Below, piece by piece: positions 1-8,518 of a stretch of DNA of 64,000 nucleotides. The notes below the pieces were generated by a model that saw only the letters and a list, made by a program, of their open reading frames with translations, searched no databases and was not told the DNA's origin. Made by a program: the position numbers and the translations under genes. Origin of the DNA: an uncultured Eubacterium sp. (GTDB lineage Bacteria > Bacillota > Clostridia > Lachnospirales > Lachnospiraceae); contig CAMEWO010000001.1 of the NCBI GenBank assembly GCA_945946665.1, positions 310,001-374,000 on the forward strand, given 5' to 3'. The stretch's first letter is position 1, and every line of letters begins with the position of its first letter.

Positions 1-167
1 ATGGAACCCATCATAACGCCGCCTGTTAACAGTCTCCCCAGTGCCACCGCACCAATAGGGCTCATATTATGCCTCTGCCTTGCCTCCTCACATATATTTG
101 TTGTTGATGCAGCAAATGCCCTTATCTGTCCATCTGCTGCAATTCCTCTGATAACTATATCCTTCAT
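1..167 (-). CDS. hslO: Hsp33 redox chaperone, N-terminal part (runs off the window)
   Basis: This is the first 55 residues of the Hsp33 family, a cytosolic holdase chaperone switched on by oxidation of a C-terminal zinc centre. The visible N-terminus has the family pattern: IRGIAADGQIRAFAA, then EEARQRH, then ALGRLLTGGVMMG, close to the Bacillus protein. The cysteine-rich switch domain lies beyond the window edge. The start at 167 is chosen because GGAG sits 6 bases upstream; an in-frame ATG at 179 has no such site. A methyltransferase gene lies 38 bp upstream on the same strand, so the two are probably co-transcribed. The family call is firm; nothing can be said about the rest of the gene. 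Confidence 0.9.
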   Translation of the reverse strand, partial: MKDIVIRGIAADGQIRAFAASTTNICEEARQRHNMSPIGAVALGRLLTGGVMMGS

Positions 168-205
168 GTTAATCTCCATTTCTATTAAATAAATTCATTC
201 AAACT

Positions 206-952
206 TCATTTCTTAAATATATAATACAGTCTCTCGCTATCGCAAGAAGGAGCTTCATGTCCAAAGGCATCATATACATTTACAAGCTTAAGCCCGGCCT
301 TTTCTGCCGCACCGGTAACTTCCTCCCGGTAAAAACCGTGCTGGAAATGGTTCTCCTCAAACCTGTCAAATGTTCCGAATTCATTTTCCACAAAAACAGC
401 CAGGTCATATATGTTATTCCTGGTTTCCTCTTCATAAGTATTATCCCATATAAATGCTGAATTATCACGGTTCTGTGCGTAGGTATTATCAGCTAACACA
501 TCTCTGAAAAAATGTATTGTCTTCAAATCAAATATAAATACACCGCCTGTAACAAGGCTGTCATACACACAGGAGAACACACTGTGCAAATCCTCCGGTG
601 AAGTTATATAATTCATTGAATCTCCTATACTCACACAGGCATCCACCTGATAGGGCAGGGCAAAATCCCTCATATCCTGCTCCGTGTAGATTATCTGCTG
701 TTCTGCCTCATACATTTTCTCTGAAGCAATAGATAGCATATCCTCTGACATATCTATACCGATACAGTCGTATCCCGCCTTGTCTAACATCCTGGTTACT
801 GTTCCGGTTCCACATCCTAAGTCAGCCACCGTCCCATCCTGTGGAACTCCCTGTTCTTTTAGAAGCTGCATAAGGTACTGGCTCCATTCTTCATAGGGAA
901 TGTTATCCATATATTCATCATAAACATAAGCAAAGCCTGTATAAGCGTCCAT
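206..952 (-). CDS. Class I SAM-dependent methyltransferase
   Basis: A 248-residue soluble protein with a Rossmann-type methyltransferase fold. Motif I is VADLGCGTGTVTRML near residue 43, followed by an acidic residue at the end of strand 2 (IGIDMSEDML) and motif II/post II (VDACVSIGDSMNYI). The start begins MDAYTGFAYVYDEYMD, typical of the small-molecule or tRNA-type methyltransferases often found next to hslO in Clostridia. GAGG stands just upstream of the ATG. The substrate cannot be read from the sequence. It likely shares a transcript with hslO, 38 bp downstream. Confidence 0.85.
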   Translation of the reverse strand: MDAYTGFAYVYDEYMDNIPYEEWSQYLMQLLKEQGVPQDGTVADLGCGTGTVTRMLDKAGYDCIGIDMSEDMLSIASEKMYEAEQQIIYTEQDMRDFALPYQVDACVSIGDSMNYITSPEDLHSVFSCVYDSLVTGGVFIFDLKTIHFFRDVLADNTYAQNRDNSAFIWDNTYEEETRNNIYDLAVFVENEFGTFDRFEENHFQHGFYREEVTGAAEKAGLKLVNVYDAFGHEAPSCDSERLYYIFKK

Positions 953-1151
953 ATATTAATCCTCACCCTGACCACATTTAAAGTCTCATTAGTATAATTT
1001 ATCATATTTTATAAAAAAAGCAATGATAAGCTGATTAATCTTAACATTGAATTATGTATACATTTGCTTTATACTTTATCTGTGGATGTCAGCTTACGTC
1101 TGGGTGTAGCTGATAACACAGAAAATTATAATATTGAGAATGGGGTTATCA

Positions 1152-1790
1152 ATGAAAAAAGAAGACCTGATGAAACTGTTAGACAGCAACGCATTTATAA
1201 GACTGGCAGCATCTGTTATATTCACTGTGGTTGCCCTTGCAGTATGTATAACTAATTCCGTATTTACCAGCCTGTTTCCCCGTCATTATTACATAGACGA
1301 GAACAAATATGACCAGATAGCCAGAAAAAGCGCTGTTCAATGTACCGCCGACACCCTGTACTATTCAGGTTATGACTACTATATACATGATAAAATCGTA
1401 GCCCACTATTACTACGCCCTTGAAAACAATACCTGCACTGTATTTCTTATCAGCAGCAGCATGTCTGACAGTGGCGCCGTCATTCCACCAACACTTAAGA
1501 ATGTAACATTCTATGCCAATGTAAGAAACAATGACCCATATCTTAAGCAGCTTATGGATTACCTGGCAACTGACCTTGAGTGGAATTCCTACAGCCTGTC
1601 AAAGTATACGAACACCTTCATACTTAGCCAGTATCATTACAACAGACCATGGCTTATATTTATGGCATGTGTCACAACAGCAGGAATTCTTTACAGCCTG
1701 TATGTGTACATAACACAGTTTGCCTGCAGGGATTATTTTACAAAACTTCGGAAGAAACTACGCAGAAAGATTTCTTCGTTTTTCAAGTAA
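1152..1790 (+). CDS. Uncharacterised two-TM membrane protein
   Basis: A 212-residue protein that I do not recognise. It has a hydrophobic segment at about residues 14-35 and a second at about 165-190, with a roughly 130-residue, tyrosine-rich, probably extracytoplasmic domain between them, and a short basic cytoplasmic tail (KLRKKLRRK). The ATG at 1152 is preferred because GGGG lies about 7 bases upstream; in-frame TTG 1134 and ATG 1140 are alternatives. It is divergent from the methyltransferase gene and convergent with the SEC-C gene. No catalytic motif is visible. Confidence 0.6.
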   Translation: MKKEDLMKLLDSNAFIRLAASVIFTVVALAVCITNSVFTSLFPRHYYIDENKYDQIARKSAVQCTADTLYYSGYDYYIHDKIVAHYYYALENNTCTVFLISSSMSDSGAVIPPTLKNVTFYANVRNNDPYLKQLMDYLATDLEWNSYSLSKYTNTFILSQYHYNRPWLIFMACVTTAGILYSLYVYITQFACRDYFTKLRKKLRRKISSFFK

Positions 1791-1818
1791 CCAGACTGAT
1801 TTCTATCCTAATAATTGA

Positions 1819-1857
1819 AAATATCAGGTACAGCTTTGGCAGCCGCACCTGATATTT
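1819..1857. terminator. Hairpin between convergent genes
   Basis: An 11-bp perfect stem (AAATATCAGGT paired with ACCTGATATTT) with a 17-base loop lies between the convergent genes ending at 1790 and 1902. The T-run is short, so it is a probable but not classic bidirectional terminator. Confidence 0.6.
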
Positions 1858-1901
1858 ATCGCTTTTCCGCTGTACCTGACAATCACAGAGTGCTTGATTC
1901 T

Positions 1902-2408
1902 CTACGCATTCTTGCCACAGCACTGCTTGTACTTCTTACCAGAACCGCAAGGACATGGATCATTACGTCCTATCTTCTTACCCTTAATAACAGTTCCAGA
2001 AAGCTTTGATTCCTTGTAAAGACGCTTCCTTGTCTGCTCATCAAGGAGGTTGTCCCATGCTGGAAGCTCGTATAACCAGTCTGCCTTACAGCCTACCATG
2101 TTGTAATAAAGCTTCTCCTTGTCATAATCAAGGTTAACCTCTGTATTCTCATCCATAGTCTCAATTGGATTAGGATTCTTTAAACTCTCGTCAATACCAT
2201 CAAGGAAACCTGTCATAATAAGGACATCTACGCCAAACTTGTCAGCCAGTTCCTTAACTGTTCCTTTAACAGGTTCATCCGGCTTTGCGAGAATCTCCTC
2301 ATATATCTTCTGCTCCTGGGCAAAATACGCTCCCCAGAACTGATTAACCTGCTGCTGGGTCATCTCCTGCTTGTATGCAGTACCTCTCCAATCTTCAAGT
2401 AAACTCAC
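1902..2408 (-). CDS. SEC-C motif protein
   Basis: A 168-residue protein whose last 25 residues are a SEC-C zinc-binding motif ([18 protein letters not shown]), the same short module that ends many SecA proteins. The rest is a helical acidic domain that I cannot assign. The predicted start is GTG at 2408, with AGAGAGG about 9 bases upstream. SEC-C modules usually mediate binding to nucleic acid or protein partners; the partner here is unknown. It stands alone between a convergent gene and the FliD-like gene. Confidence 0.8.
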   Translation of the reverse strand: MSLLEDWRGTAYKQEMTQQQVNQFWGAYFAQEQKIYEEILAKPDEPVKGTVKELADKFGVDVLIMTGFLDGIDESLKNPNPIETMDENTEVNLDYDKEKLYYNMVGCKADWLYELPAWDNLLDEQTRKRLYKESKLSGTVIKGKKIGRNDPCPCGSGKKYKQCCGKNA

Positions 2409-2447
2409 TTTACAATACCTCTCTTGTCATTATTCTAATCATATTGC

Positions 2448-3182
2448 TTACAAATATCTGTTAAAGCTGGCAAGGCTGTTATACTGGTAAGCACCAGTAC
2501 TTCCGTAGGTAGAACCTGAAAGCTTCGCAATATCTGCAACTGCAGAACCATAAATCATTGATGCGTTAGCCTGGACATTCTTACCATAAGAACCAGCCCC
2601 TGAAAAAAGGGACTTTACAGTTACCATCTCAGACTTCTTGAATTCTTCTTCATTAATAGAAAGCTTGTTATCAGTTCCTATGGATATACCAACCTGAGAT
2701 AACAGATTCTTGTTAGCCTTGGTGGAATTAACCATTATTGATGCTCTTCTAAGCACCGACGTATCACTGGAATCTCCTGTTTTATCCACCAGTGAATTAT
2801 AGCTGTCAACAAAAGACTTAACAGACTTATAGATTGCATCCTTGTCATATTCCTCTGTCTTGTTGCCAGACTCATCAGTTTTCTCTGTCTTCTTCCACAA
2901 AGACGACTTGTTAAGGGCGCTGACTGCATCCGTAACAGACGCAGCACTGTCTCTTACACTGGCAGAATTAATCTTCTCCTTGGATGAACCTGAAATATTG
3001 CTCTTGTCTGTCTGGGTTTTGTCAGTGCTTCCAGACTCTTTCTTGTAGTATGCATTAAGAAGCTTCTTATAAGAGCCATTCTTAATGGTTGATAATGTTG
3101 TTAAATCCAGTGATGGACTGGATGTTCCATAGGAACTTGAGCTATTCAATGATGAAAAAAGCATTGAATAATCATACGCCAT
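2448..3182 (-). CDS. FliD-like (flagellar cap C-terminal-like) protein
   Basis: A 244-residue, serine- and lysine-rich protein. The segment from about residue 115 (SFVDSYNSLVDKTGD, then LLSQVGISIGTDNKLSINEEEF, then VKSLFSGAGSYG) resembles the C-terminal part of FliD flagellar cap proteins, which end in a similar 'linear time step/void/LFSG' pattern. The usual N-terminal FliD domain is missing and there are no other flagellar genes in the window, so it may be a shortened paralogue with another role. The start at 3182 is fixed by AAGGAGG; an upstream in-frame extension to 3260 lacks this. It lies downstream of the carrier-protein gene on the same strand. Confidence 0.5.
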   Translation of the reverse strand: MAYDYSMLFSSLNSSSSYGTSSPSLDLTTLSTIKNGSYKKLLNAYYKKESGSTDKTQTDKSNISGSSKEKINSASVRDSAASVTDAVSALNKSSLWKKTEKTDESGNKTEEYDKDAIYKSVKSFVDSYNSLVDKTGDSSDTSVLRRASIMVNSTKANKNLLSQVGISIGTDNKLSINEEEFKKSEMVTVKSLFSGAGSYGKNVQANASMIYGSAVADIAKLSGSTYGSTGAYQYNSLASFNRYL

Positions 3183-3260
3183 AATAACCCCTCCTTGAAT
3201 AAAACCGGCCTCCATGCCTATTGTTACAGTTCTGTCAATCCTGACAAAACCTGTTACCAA

Positions 3261-3482
3261 TTAAGAAAGACGCTGAATCATATCCCACATTGCTTCAGCA
3301 GAATTGAAATTCTCAGGTGTGATATCAACAGGTGAAATATCAATGTCAAATGTATCATTGAGTTCTCCCACTAAAGATACAATATCAAAGGAATCAAAGA
3401 TACCGTCATCAATAAGTGTGTCACATGTTTCGTAATCTACCTCTGAATTAATCTCTGTTAAAATATCCAATAACTGATCCAT
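3261..3482 (-). CDS. Stand-alone acyl/amino-acyl carrier protein
   Basis: A 73-residue acidic carrier protein. The phosphopantetheine site is DSFD with Ser31, and the N-terminus (MDQLLDILTEI) and length resemble DltC and related free-standing carriers. The start at 3482 matches family length; an in-frame GTG at 3506 would add eight residues. It sits in a same-strand set with a PLP decarboxylase and an adenylation enzyme, so its likely cargo is an amino acid loaded by the latter. There is no DltB or DltD gene here, which argues against teichoic acid D-alanylation. Confidence 0.85.
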   Translation of the reverse strand: MDQLLDILTEINSEVDYETCDTLIDDGIFDSFDIVSLVGELNDTFDIDISPVDITPENFNSAEAMWDMIQRLS

Positions 3483-3608
3483 TACAAAATACCAGCCTTT
3501 CTTCACATATAGAATATCGACAGCAAATGTTAAATAAATAACCTCTGTCTTTCGGATTTACATTATAATATCTTGTACATATAGTCAAGTATTAATTTGT
3601 AAAAACAT

Positions 3609-4871
3609 TTAAAATATATCAATTCTTGAATTAATCCTGTCTGTTTGTACGATTTCCCTGTAAGTTTCAACCTTAATATCCTTTACGTCAGACATTTTTT
3701 CATTAGTAATATCATAATCTATGGCAATTATCTTTGGCATCTTCCTGCTTAAGAAAAGATATATCCCCTCGGTAACAGAATATGCTCCAATGTTATAGAA
3801 TATAATCTTATCTCCCATATCAGGTGTTCCAATTGGAAGATTTTTAACCACAACATCAGCCACTGTGCAAAGAGAGCCACATACTGTCCATCTTTCACAA
3901 TCACTTCCGGTGAGAGAAGAATATTTATCAGTATCCTTTATAACTGTTCCGTCATGCTTAACATATGAATATGCAGGAACCTTCATTGCCATAGTCTGTC
4001 CATAATAATTAATATGGTTGATTCCCCCGTCAACTATTACATAATTCTGATTTCTGTTGACTTTAATATCTGCCACAGAGGTCACATACATTCCGCACTC
4101 TGAAACCAGGAATCTTCCCATCTCCAGAGTAATGCTGTAACGTTCCTTAAGAGGTTTAAGTTCCTCTGAAAGCTCCCTTAAGAAATCAAAATTATTGTCA
4201 TAGCTTTCCGTTCCAAAATAATTGTATGGAAGTCCAGGGCCATATTCTAATTCCTCTGTCTTAAATCCATATTTTTCATAAAGACTGTTACAGATATCAT
4301 TAAGCCACTGAAGTTCTTCTGAAATAACCTGTATCTTCTTTTTCTGTGTTCCTGAGTAGCACTGTATTCCCCTGATATTAACAGATTTATATTCATCCCG
4401 GTTCTTAACAATTCTCTCAAGGTCAGATTCATCAAGACCGAACTGGTTTCCACTTGTCACCCTTAAGAGTACATCAATAACAGTCCCTCTTTCATCTGCA
4501 CACTGGCTTAAAAGTTCAAACTGCTCTACAGACTCAACTGTGTATATTCCAACACCGCCACAGTCATCCATCACATGCCCAATATCTGCCTTCTCCTTGT
4601 TAACTCCTGAGAGGACAATATCCTTCATATTGACATGCTCCCTTTCACAGATTGCAAATTCTCCGGGAGAGCATACCTCAAACCTGGTACTCATTGCTTT
4701 GAAACAGTCAACAAGAAATGGATTGGCCTTCATGGCATAACATAATGTTATTTCGCTTCCAAGAATTTCTCTTATCTTATCCACTCTCCTGCGAAGCACA
4801 GCCTTGTCAAATATATATAGAGGCGTTCCATGCTCACAGGCAAGAGAATTGATTAATTTAACATCCAGCAT
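3609..4871 (-). CDS. PLP-dependent decarboxylase (DapDC/ODC fold), probably acting on a carrier-bound amino acid
   Basis: A 420-residue fold-type III decarboxylase of the lysA family. The PLP lysine is Lys48 (CYAMKANPF), the phosphate-binding glycines are at EYGPGLPY (about 210), and the active-site cysteine from the partner subunit is Cys335 (CGSLCTVAD). The usual His-x-His-x-Gly-Ser motif is replaced by IQCYSGTQ at about 169-176, so it is not an ordinary diaminopimelate decarboxylase. Start 4871 has GGAGG; its first codons overlap the end of the adenylation gene by 14 bp, showing coupling. By analogy with BtrK of butirosin biosynthesis it may decarboxylate an aminoacyl-carrier protein; that is inference. 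Confidence 0.8.
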   Translation of the reverse strand: MLDVKLINSLACEHGTPLYIFDKAVLRRRVDKIREILGSEITLCYAMKANPFLVDCFKAMSTRFEVCSPGEFAICEREHVNMKDIVLSGVNKEKADIGHVMDDCGGVGIYTVESVEQFELLSQCADERGTVIDVLLRVTSGNQFGLDESDLERIVKNRDEYKSVNIRGIQCYSGTQKKKIQVISEELQWLNDICNSLYEKYGFKTEELEYGPGLPYNYFGTESYDNNFDFLRELSEELKPLKERYSITLEMGRFLVSECGMYVTSVADIKVNRNQNYVIVDGGINHINYYGQTMAMKVPAYSYVKHDGTVIKDTDKYSSLTGSDCERWTVCGSLCTVADVVVKNLPIGTPDMGDKIIFYNIGAYSVTEGIYLFLSRKMPKIIAIDYDITNEKMSDVKDIKVETYREIVQTDRINSRIDIF

Positions 4872-6396
4872 TTTTAATATAATCCTCCAATAAAACCTTT
4901 CTGTCAATCTTGCCATTCTTGGTAAGAGGCATGTTTTCTACATTGACAAACTCCTGTGGTATCATGAACTTAGGCAGCTTCTTTACAAGTTCATGTGTTA
5001 TAGTCTTAGAATCTGCCGTTCCCTCATAGAAACCTAAAATCCTGTTGGCATCCTGATTAAAGATACAGCAGGCTCTGTTAACACCGTCAATGGCATTCAT
5101 TGAACCATCTATTTCACTTAATTCTATTCTGTGTCCCATATGCTTAATCTGGAAATCCTTCCTTGATGAGAACACAAGCTGTCCATCCTTGTTATAATAT
5201 GCCAAATCACCTGTACGGTAAATAATTTCATTATACCTGGTGTTAAGAGGATTTTGTACAAATGCAGCATCAGTCTTTTCCCTGTTGTTGTAATATCCCA
5301 TGGTTACAGCTGTTCCTGACACACATACCTCGCCACTTACCTGTGGTGTACCGGCAGTTATAAGATTATCATCCTCATCAAGAAGAAATACCTTCTCATT
5401 AGGAAACGGTCTTCCCATTGGAAGAATCTCATCCAGTTCATAGTCCCTGTCCACAATATAATATGTGCAGTTGCATGTAATCTCTGTTGGTCCGTATACG
5501 TTAACAAACATGGCATCAGGATATGCTTTTCTCCATCCGTTAAGGTGTTTTATAGGCATAACCTCTCCTGAGCATATAACCTTATTAACAGAACCTGGCA
5601 CCTTGTAATCAAATCCATTAAATGTTGTGACAATACACAACGCTGATACAGCCCATATAAGAGTTGTAACGTGATTATCGTCCAGATAATCCAGAAGTGA
5701 TGTTGGGAAAGAAAACATTTTCTTAGGAATAATCTGTATCGTAGCCCCCACCTTAATTGCAGAATATATATCCTTAACTGATACATCAAAATCAAATGGA
5801 GCCTGGTTGCCGATAACATCTTCACTGGTAATTCCGAATATACAGGTAAATTCATCAATAAAGTCTATTACAGACCTGTGATTGACAATTACTCCTTTAG
5901 GAACACCTGTAGAGCCTGATGTAAATATGGAGTACAGCGGGTCAATATCAAGGCTTTCTTCTCTTATGTCCTTAAGCTTATTAAGTTCAGCCTCTGAAGG
6001 TTCATGATTAAGCAGTTCTTCCATACTTATCCTTCTGCCTGAAAATTCAAGCTTATCAGCCTTAGAAGCATATTTCTCATTTGTTACAAGTATACCTGCC
6101 TCAAGAGTACCAAGAATTGAATTGATACGTTCTACAGGATGAGTTGGCTCTACCATTGTATAAAAGCACCCTGCCATAACAGCGCCAAAAAATACTGCCA
6201 GCATGTCACAGCTCTTATCTGCCAGAACCGGTACTGGGTCGTTCTTATGGACATATGGCAAAAGACCACATGCCGCATTCTTTGCTTTAGCAACCAGCTG
6301 ACTGTATGTTAAGCTGCTCTTCTCATCAGCAACTGCTGTCTTGTCAGGAAACTTTTCTGCTGAAACATACAGATATTCCAAAACATTCTTTGTCAT
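4858..6396 (-). CDS. Stand-alone amino-acid adenylation enzyme (DltA-like)
   Basis: A 512-residue ANL-superfamily ligase with all NRPS adenylation core motifs: A3 FTSGSTGVPKG (158-168), A5 NVYGPTEIT (299-307), A7 YRTGDLAY (393-400), A8 around KHMGHRIELSEID (418-430) and A10 with the catalytic Lys at NGKIDRK (494-500). There are no condensation, carrier or thioesterase domains. It should activate an amino acid as the adenylate and load it on the carrier protein encoded at 3261-3482. Start 6396 matches the family; the in-frame extension upstream covers a noncoding leader. The substrate cannot be read by eye. Confidence 0.85.
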   Translation of the reverse strand: MTKNVLEYLYVSAEKFPDKTAVADEKSSLTYSQLVAKAKNAACGLLPYVHKNDPVPVLADKSCDMLAVFFGAVMAGCFYTMVEPTHPVERINSILGTLEAGILVTNEKYASKADKLEFSGRRISMEELLNHEPSEAELNKLKDIREESLDIDPLYSIFTSGSTGVPKGVIVNHRSVIDFIDEFTCIFGITSEDVIGNQAPFDFDVSVKDIYSAIKVGATIQIIPKKMFSFPTSLLDYLDDNHVTTLIWAVSALCIVTTFNGFDYKVPGSVNKVICSGEVMPIKHLNGWRKAYPDAMFVNVYGPTEITCNCTYYIVDRDYELDEILPMGRPFPNEKVFLLDEDDNLITAGTPQVSGEVCVSGTAVTMGYYNNREKTDAAFVQNPLNTRYNEIIYRTGDLAYYNKDGQLVFSSRKDFQIKHMGHRIELSEIDGSMNAIDGVNRACCIFNQDANRILGFYEGTADSKTITHELVKKLPKFMIPQEFVNVENMPLTKNGKIDRKVLLEDYIKNAGC

Positions 6397-6494
6397 CTTA
6401 AATAAAACCTGCCTTTTTTTATTATCAGATATATGATATGATGGTACCAGGATCAAATAGACAAAAATCCGGTGCAAGCTTGTGAGTGTGTTAA

Positions 6495-6548
6495 CACGGA
6501 GCAATCCGTGGTATCATCATATCATCATACATATATCATCATACATAT
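6495..6548. repeat. GCAA-loop hairpin and tandem 14-mer in the adenylation-gene leader
   Basis: A hairpin with a perfect 6-bp stem and a GCAA loop (6495-6510) is followed by an ATCATCATA copy (6513-6521) and a perfect tandem duplication of ATCATCATACATAT (6521-6534 and 6535-6548). It lies between the divergent start codons at 6396 and 6566, so it may hold promoter or operator sequences for both genes. Confidence 0.5.
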
Positions 6549-6565
6549 AAGAAACGGAGAATATA

Positions 6566-6766
6566 ATGCAAAAAATTAAAAGAATAATTGCTCTTATAAT
6601 AGTAATCCTGTGGGTGGCATTAATTATCGCAACCCTTGTATGTGCCATTATCCCTAATGAAACAGCCCATACATTATTCGTGGGTCTCCTCTATACCGAT
6701 ATTGGTCTCCCTGTAGTGGCTTATGCCATGATTCTTATTGCAAAAATCTTAAACAGAAAAAAATAA
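6566..6766 (+). CDS. Small two-TM membrane protein
   Basis: A 66-residue protein made almost entirely of two hydrophobic helices (about residues 7-28 and 36-60) with lysine-rich ends. GGAG lies 7 bases upstream of the ATG, and a strong terminator follows 20 bp after the stop, so it is a real monocistronic gene. It is divergent from the adenylation gene. I recognise no family. Confidence 0.65.
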   Translation: MQKIKRIIALIIVILWVALIIATLVCAIIPNETAHTLFVGLLYTDIGLPVVAYAMILIAKILNRKK

Positions 6767-6785
6767 CCGCTTTTAACTAAATTAT

Positions 6786-6819
6786 CCAGGCAGCCTTAAA
6801 GCAGGCCGCCTGGTTTTTT
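6786..6819 (+). terminator. Intrinsic terminator
   Basis: A GC-rich stem (CCAGGCAGCCT with AGGCCGCCTGG, one mismatch) is followed by six T on the plus strand. It ends the small membrane-protein transcript and lies just before the convergent purA stop. Confidence 0.85.
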
Positions 6820-6825
6820 AGTTGT

Positions 6826-8121
6826 TTATTTTGATAATTTACTTACTCTGTGAATAATCTCGTGTCTCTCTGGGCCGTTAGAAACCATAGTAACAGGTAC
6901 CCCGATTTCTTCCTCAATGGCTTCAATGTAATTCCTGCATTCTACAGGAAGCTGGTCATATTCCTTGATTCCCCTGATTTCGCATTTCCAGCCTGGGAAA
7001 GTCTTAAGTACTGGCTTTGCCTTCTCTAACTGTGGTGTTGTAGGGAAATCTTTAGTAACCTTACCATCAATCTCATATCCTACACACATTGGAATTTCAT
7101 CAAGATAGCCTAACACATCAATTACTGTAAGAGCAACCTCTGTTGTACCCTGCATTCTGACACCATAACGTGTTGCCACTGCATCAAACCATCCCATTCT
7201 TCTTGGACGGCCTGTTGTGGCACCAAATTCACCGCCATCACCGCCACGGCGTCTCAACTCGTCTGCTTCGTCACCGAATATCTCACTTACAAATGCTCCT
7301 GCACCTACAGCTGATGAATATGCCTTAACAACTGTTACTACATCCTGGATTGAGCTGGCTGGAATACCTGCTCCGATTGCGCCGTAAGCAGCAAGTGTTG
7401 AAGATGATGTAACCATTGGATATATTCCATGGTCAGGATCCTTTAAAGAACCAAGCTGACCCTCAAGAAGTATCTTCTTACCTTCTTTAATTGCATTGCA
7501 AAGGAATGCTGATGTGTCACATACATAAGGACGAATCATTTCCTTATACTCCATAAGTGTATTGAAAATCTCATCCTCATTAAGAAGTGGCTTGTGATAA
7601 AGATGCTCAAGCATTACATTCTTTAATGTACATACATTAGCAATCTTATCCTTTAAAGCATTCTCGTCTCCAAATAACTCACATACCTGGAAGCCTATCT
7701 TTGCATATTTATCTGAATAAAATGGAGCTATACCTGACTTAGTTGAACCAAAAGACTTTCCTGCCAGTCTTGCCTCTTCATATGTATCAAAATCAACATG
7801 ATATGGCATAAGAATCTGTGCCCTGTCTGATACAAGGATCTTAGGCATTGGCACATTTCTGTCTGTAAGAGACTTAAGTTCCTTAACAAGATATGGAATA
7901 TTAAGTGCAACGCCATTACCAATTACACTTGTTGTATGGTTATAAAATACACCCGATGGCAACAGATGAAGTGCAAACTTACCATAGTCATTAATTATTG
8001 TATGACCTGCATTGCTTCCGCCCTGGAATCTTACAATAATATCTGATTCCTCCGCCAGCATATCTGTAATTTTTCCTTTTCCTTCGTCACCCCAGTTGGC
8101 GCCAACGATAGCTTTTACCAT
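6826..8121 (-). CDS. purA: Adenylosuccinate synthetase
   Basis: A 431-residue enzyme that joins IMP and aspartate with GTP, the first committed step from IMP to AMP, in the cytosol. The N-terminus carries the GTP-binding loop GANWGDEGKGK and the FQGGSNAGHTI segment; further on are GQLGSLKDPDHGIYP and the IMP/arginine segment TTGRPRRMGWFDAV. Length is normal for bacteria. It is monocistronic, with a noncoding region and a large palindrome on its upstream side. Confidence 0.97.
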   Translation of the reverse strand: MVKAIVGANWGDEGKGKITDMLAEESDIIVRFQGGSNAGHTIINDYGKFALHLLPSGVFYNHTTSVIGNGVALNIPYLVKELKSLTDRNVPMPKILVSDRAQILMPYHVDFDTYEEARLAGKSFGSTKSGIAPFYSDKYAKIGFQVCELFGDENALKDKIANVCTLKNVMLEHLYHKPLLNEDEIFNTLMEYKEMIRPYVCDTSAFLCNAIKEGKKILLEGQLGSLKDPDHGIYPMVTSSSTLAAYGAIGAGIPASSIQDVVTVVKAYSSAVGAGAFVSEIFGDEADELRRRGGDGGEFGATTGRPRRMGWFDAVATRYGVRMQGTTEVALTVIDVLGYLDEIPMCVGYEIDGKVTKDFPTTPQLEKAKPVLKTFPGWKCEIRGIKEYDQLPVECRNYIEAIEEEIGVPVTMVSNGPERHEIIHRVSKLSK

Positions 8122-8282
8122 ATTGTCCTCCGTTCTGCCAGTTCTCCAGCATATATACTAATTGTTCTGTAGTTGTTTTCACAACACACTTTAGTATAAT
8201 ACCACACTTCTTGATTTGCAATCAATCATTAATATGTATTATAATTAATTTGTTTTAAATGTGGGGTGTTTGGGAATGGGAT

Positions 8283-8455
8283 GCCTGGGGATAGCCTGCA
8301 GACGGGCACTGGTATATACATGTTTCCGGCACGCTCCCACTCTCCTCGGACGTAGCGGACACTAACGTCCTAAAGGACAGGACGTAAGTGCCGGCGTCCT
8401 CACAAGGCACGGCAACATATATATACCAGTGCCCGCCTGCAGGCTATCCCCAGGC
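8283..8455. repeat. 173-bp palindromic element with about 40-bp arms
   Basis: The outer arms (8283-8323 and 8414-8455) are inverted copies with only about three mismatches, starting GCCTGGGGATAGCCTGCAG. The interior holds a further nested hairpin around ACGTCCT-AAAGGAC-AGGACGT (8364-8385) and GGCAC/GTGCC pairs. It is much more GC-rich than its surroundings and lies between the divergent purA and C39-like genes, where a terminator is not expected. It may be a foldback (MITE-like) insertion. No gene is supported inside it. Confidence 0.8.
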
Positions 8456-8518
8456 TGTGTATTGGCAAAATACCAGATTATAATAAAACAAATTAACAAT
8501 AACAAAGGGACTGGAATT

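Noticed and set aside
3261-3482. Reading the carrier protein as DltC of teichoic acid D-alanylation
   Set aside because: No dltB or dltD is present and a decarboxylase sits in their place; DltC-like describes the fold only.
6495-6548. T-box or riboswitch in the adenylation gene leader
   Set aside because: No T-box consensus or known aptamer is visible; only a small hairpin and a simple tandem repeat.
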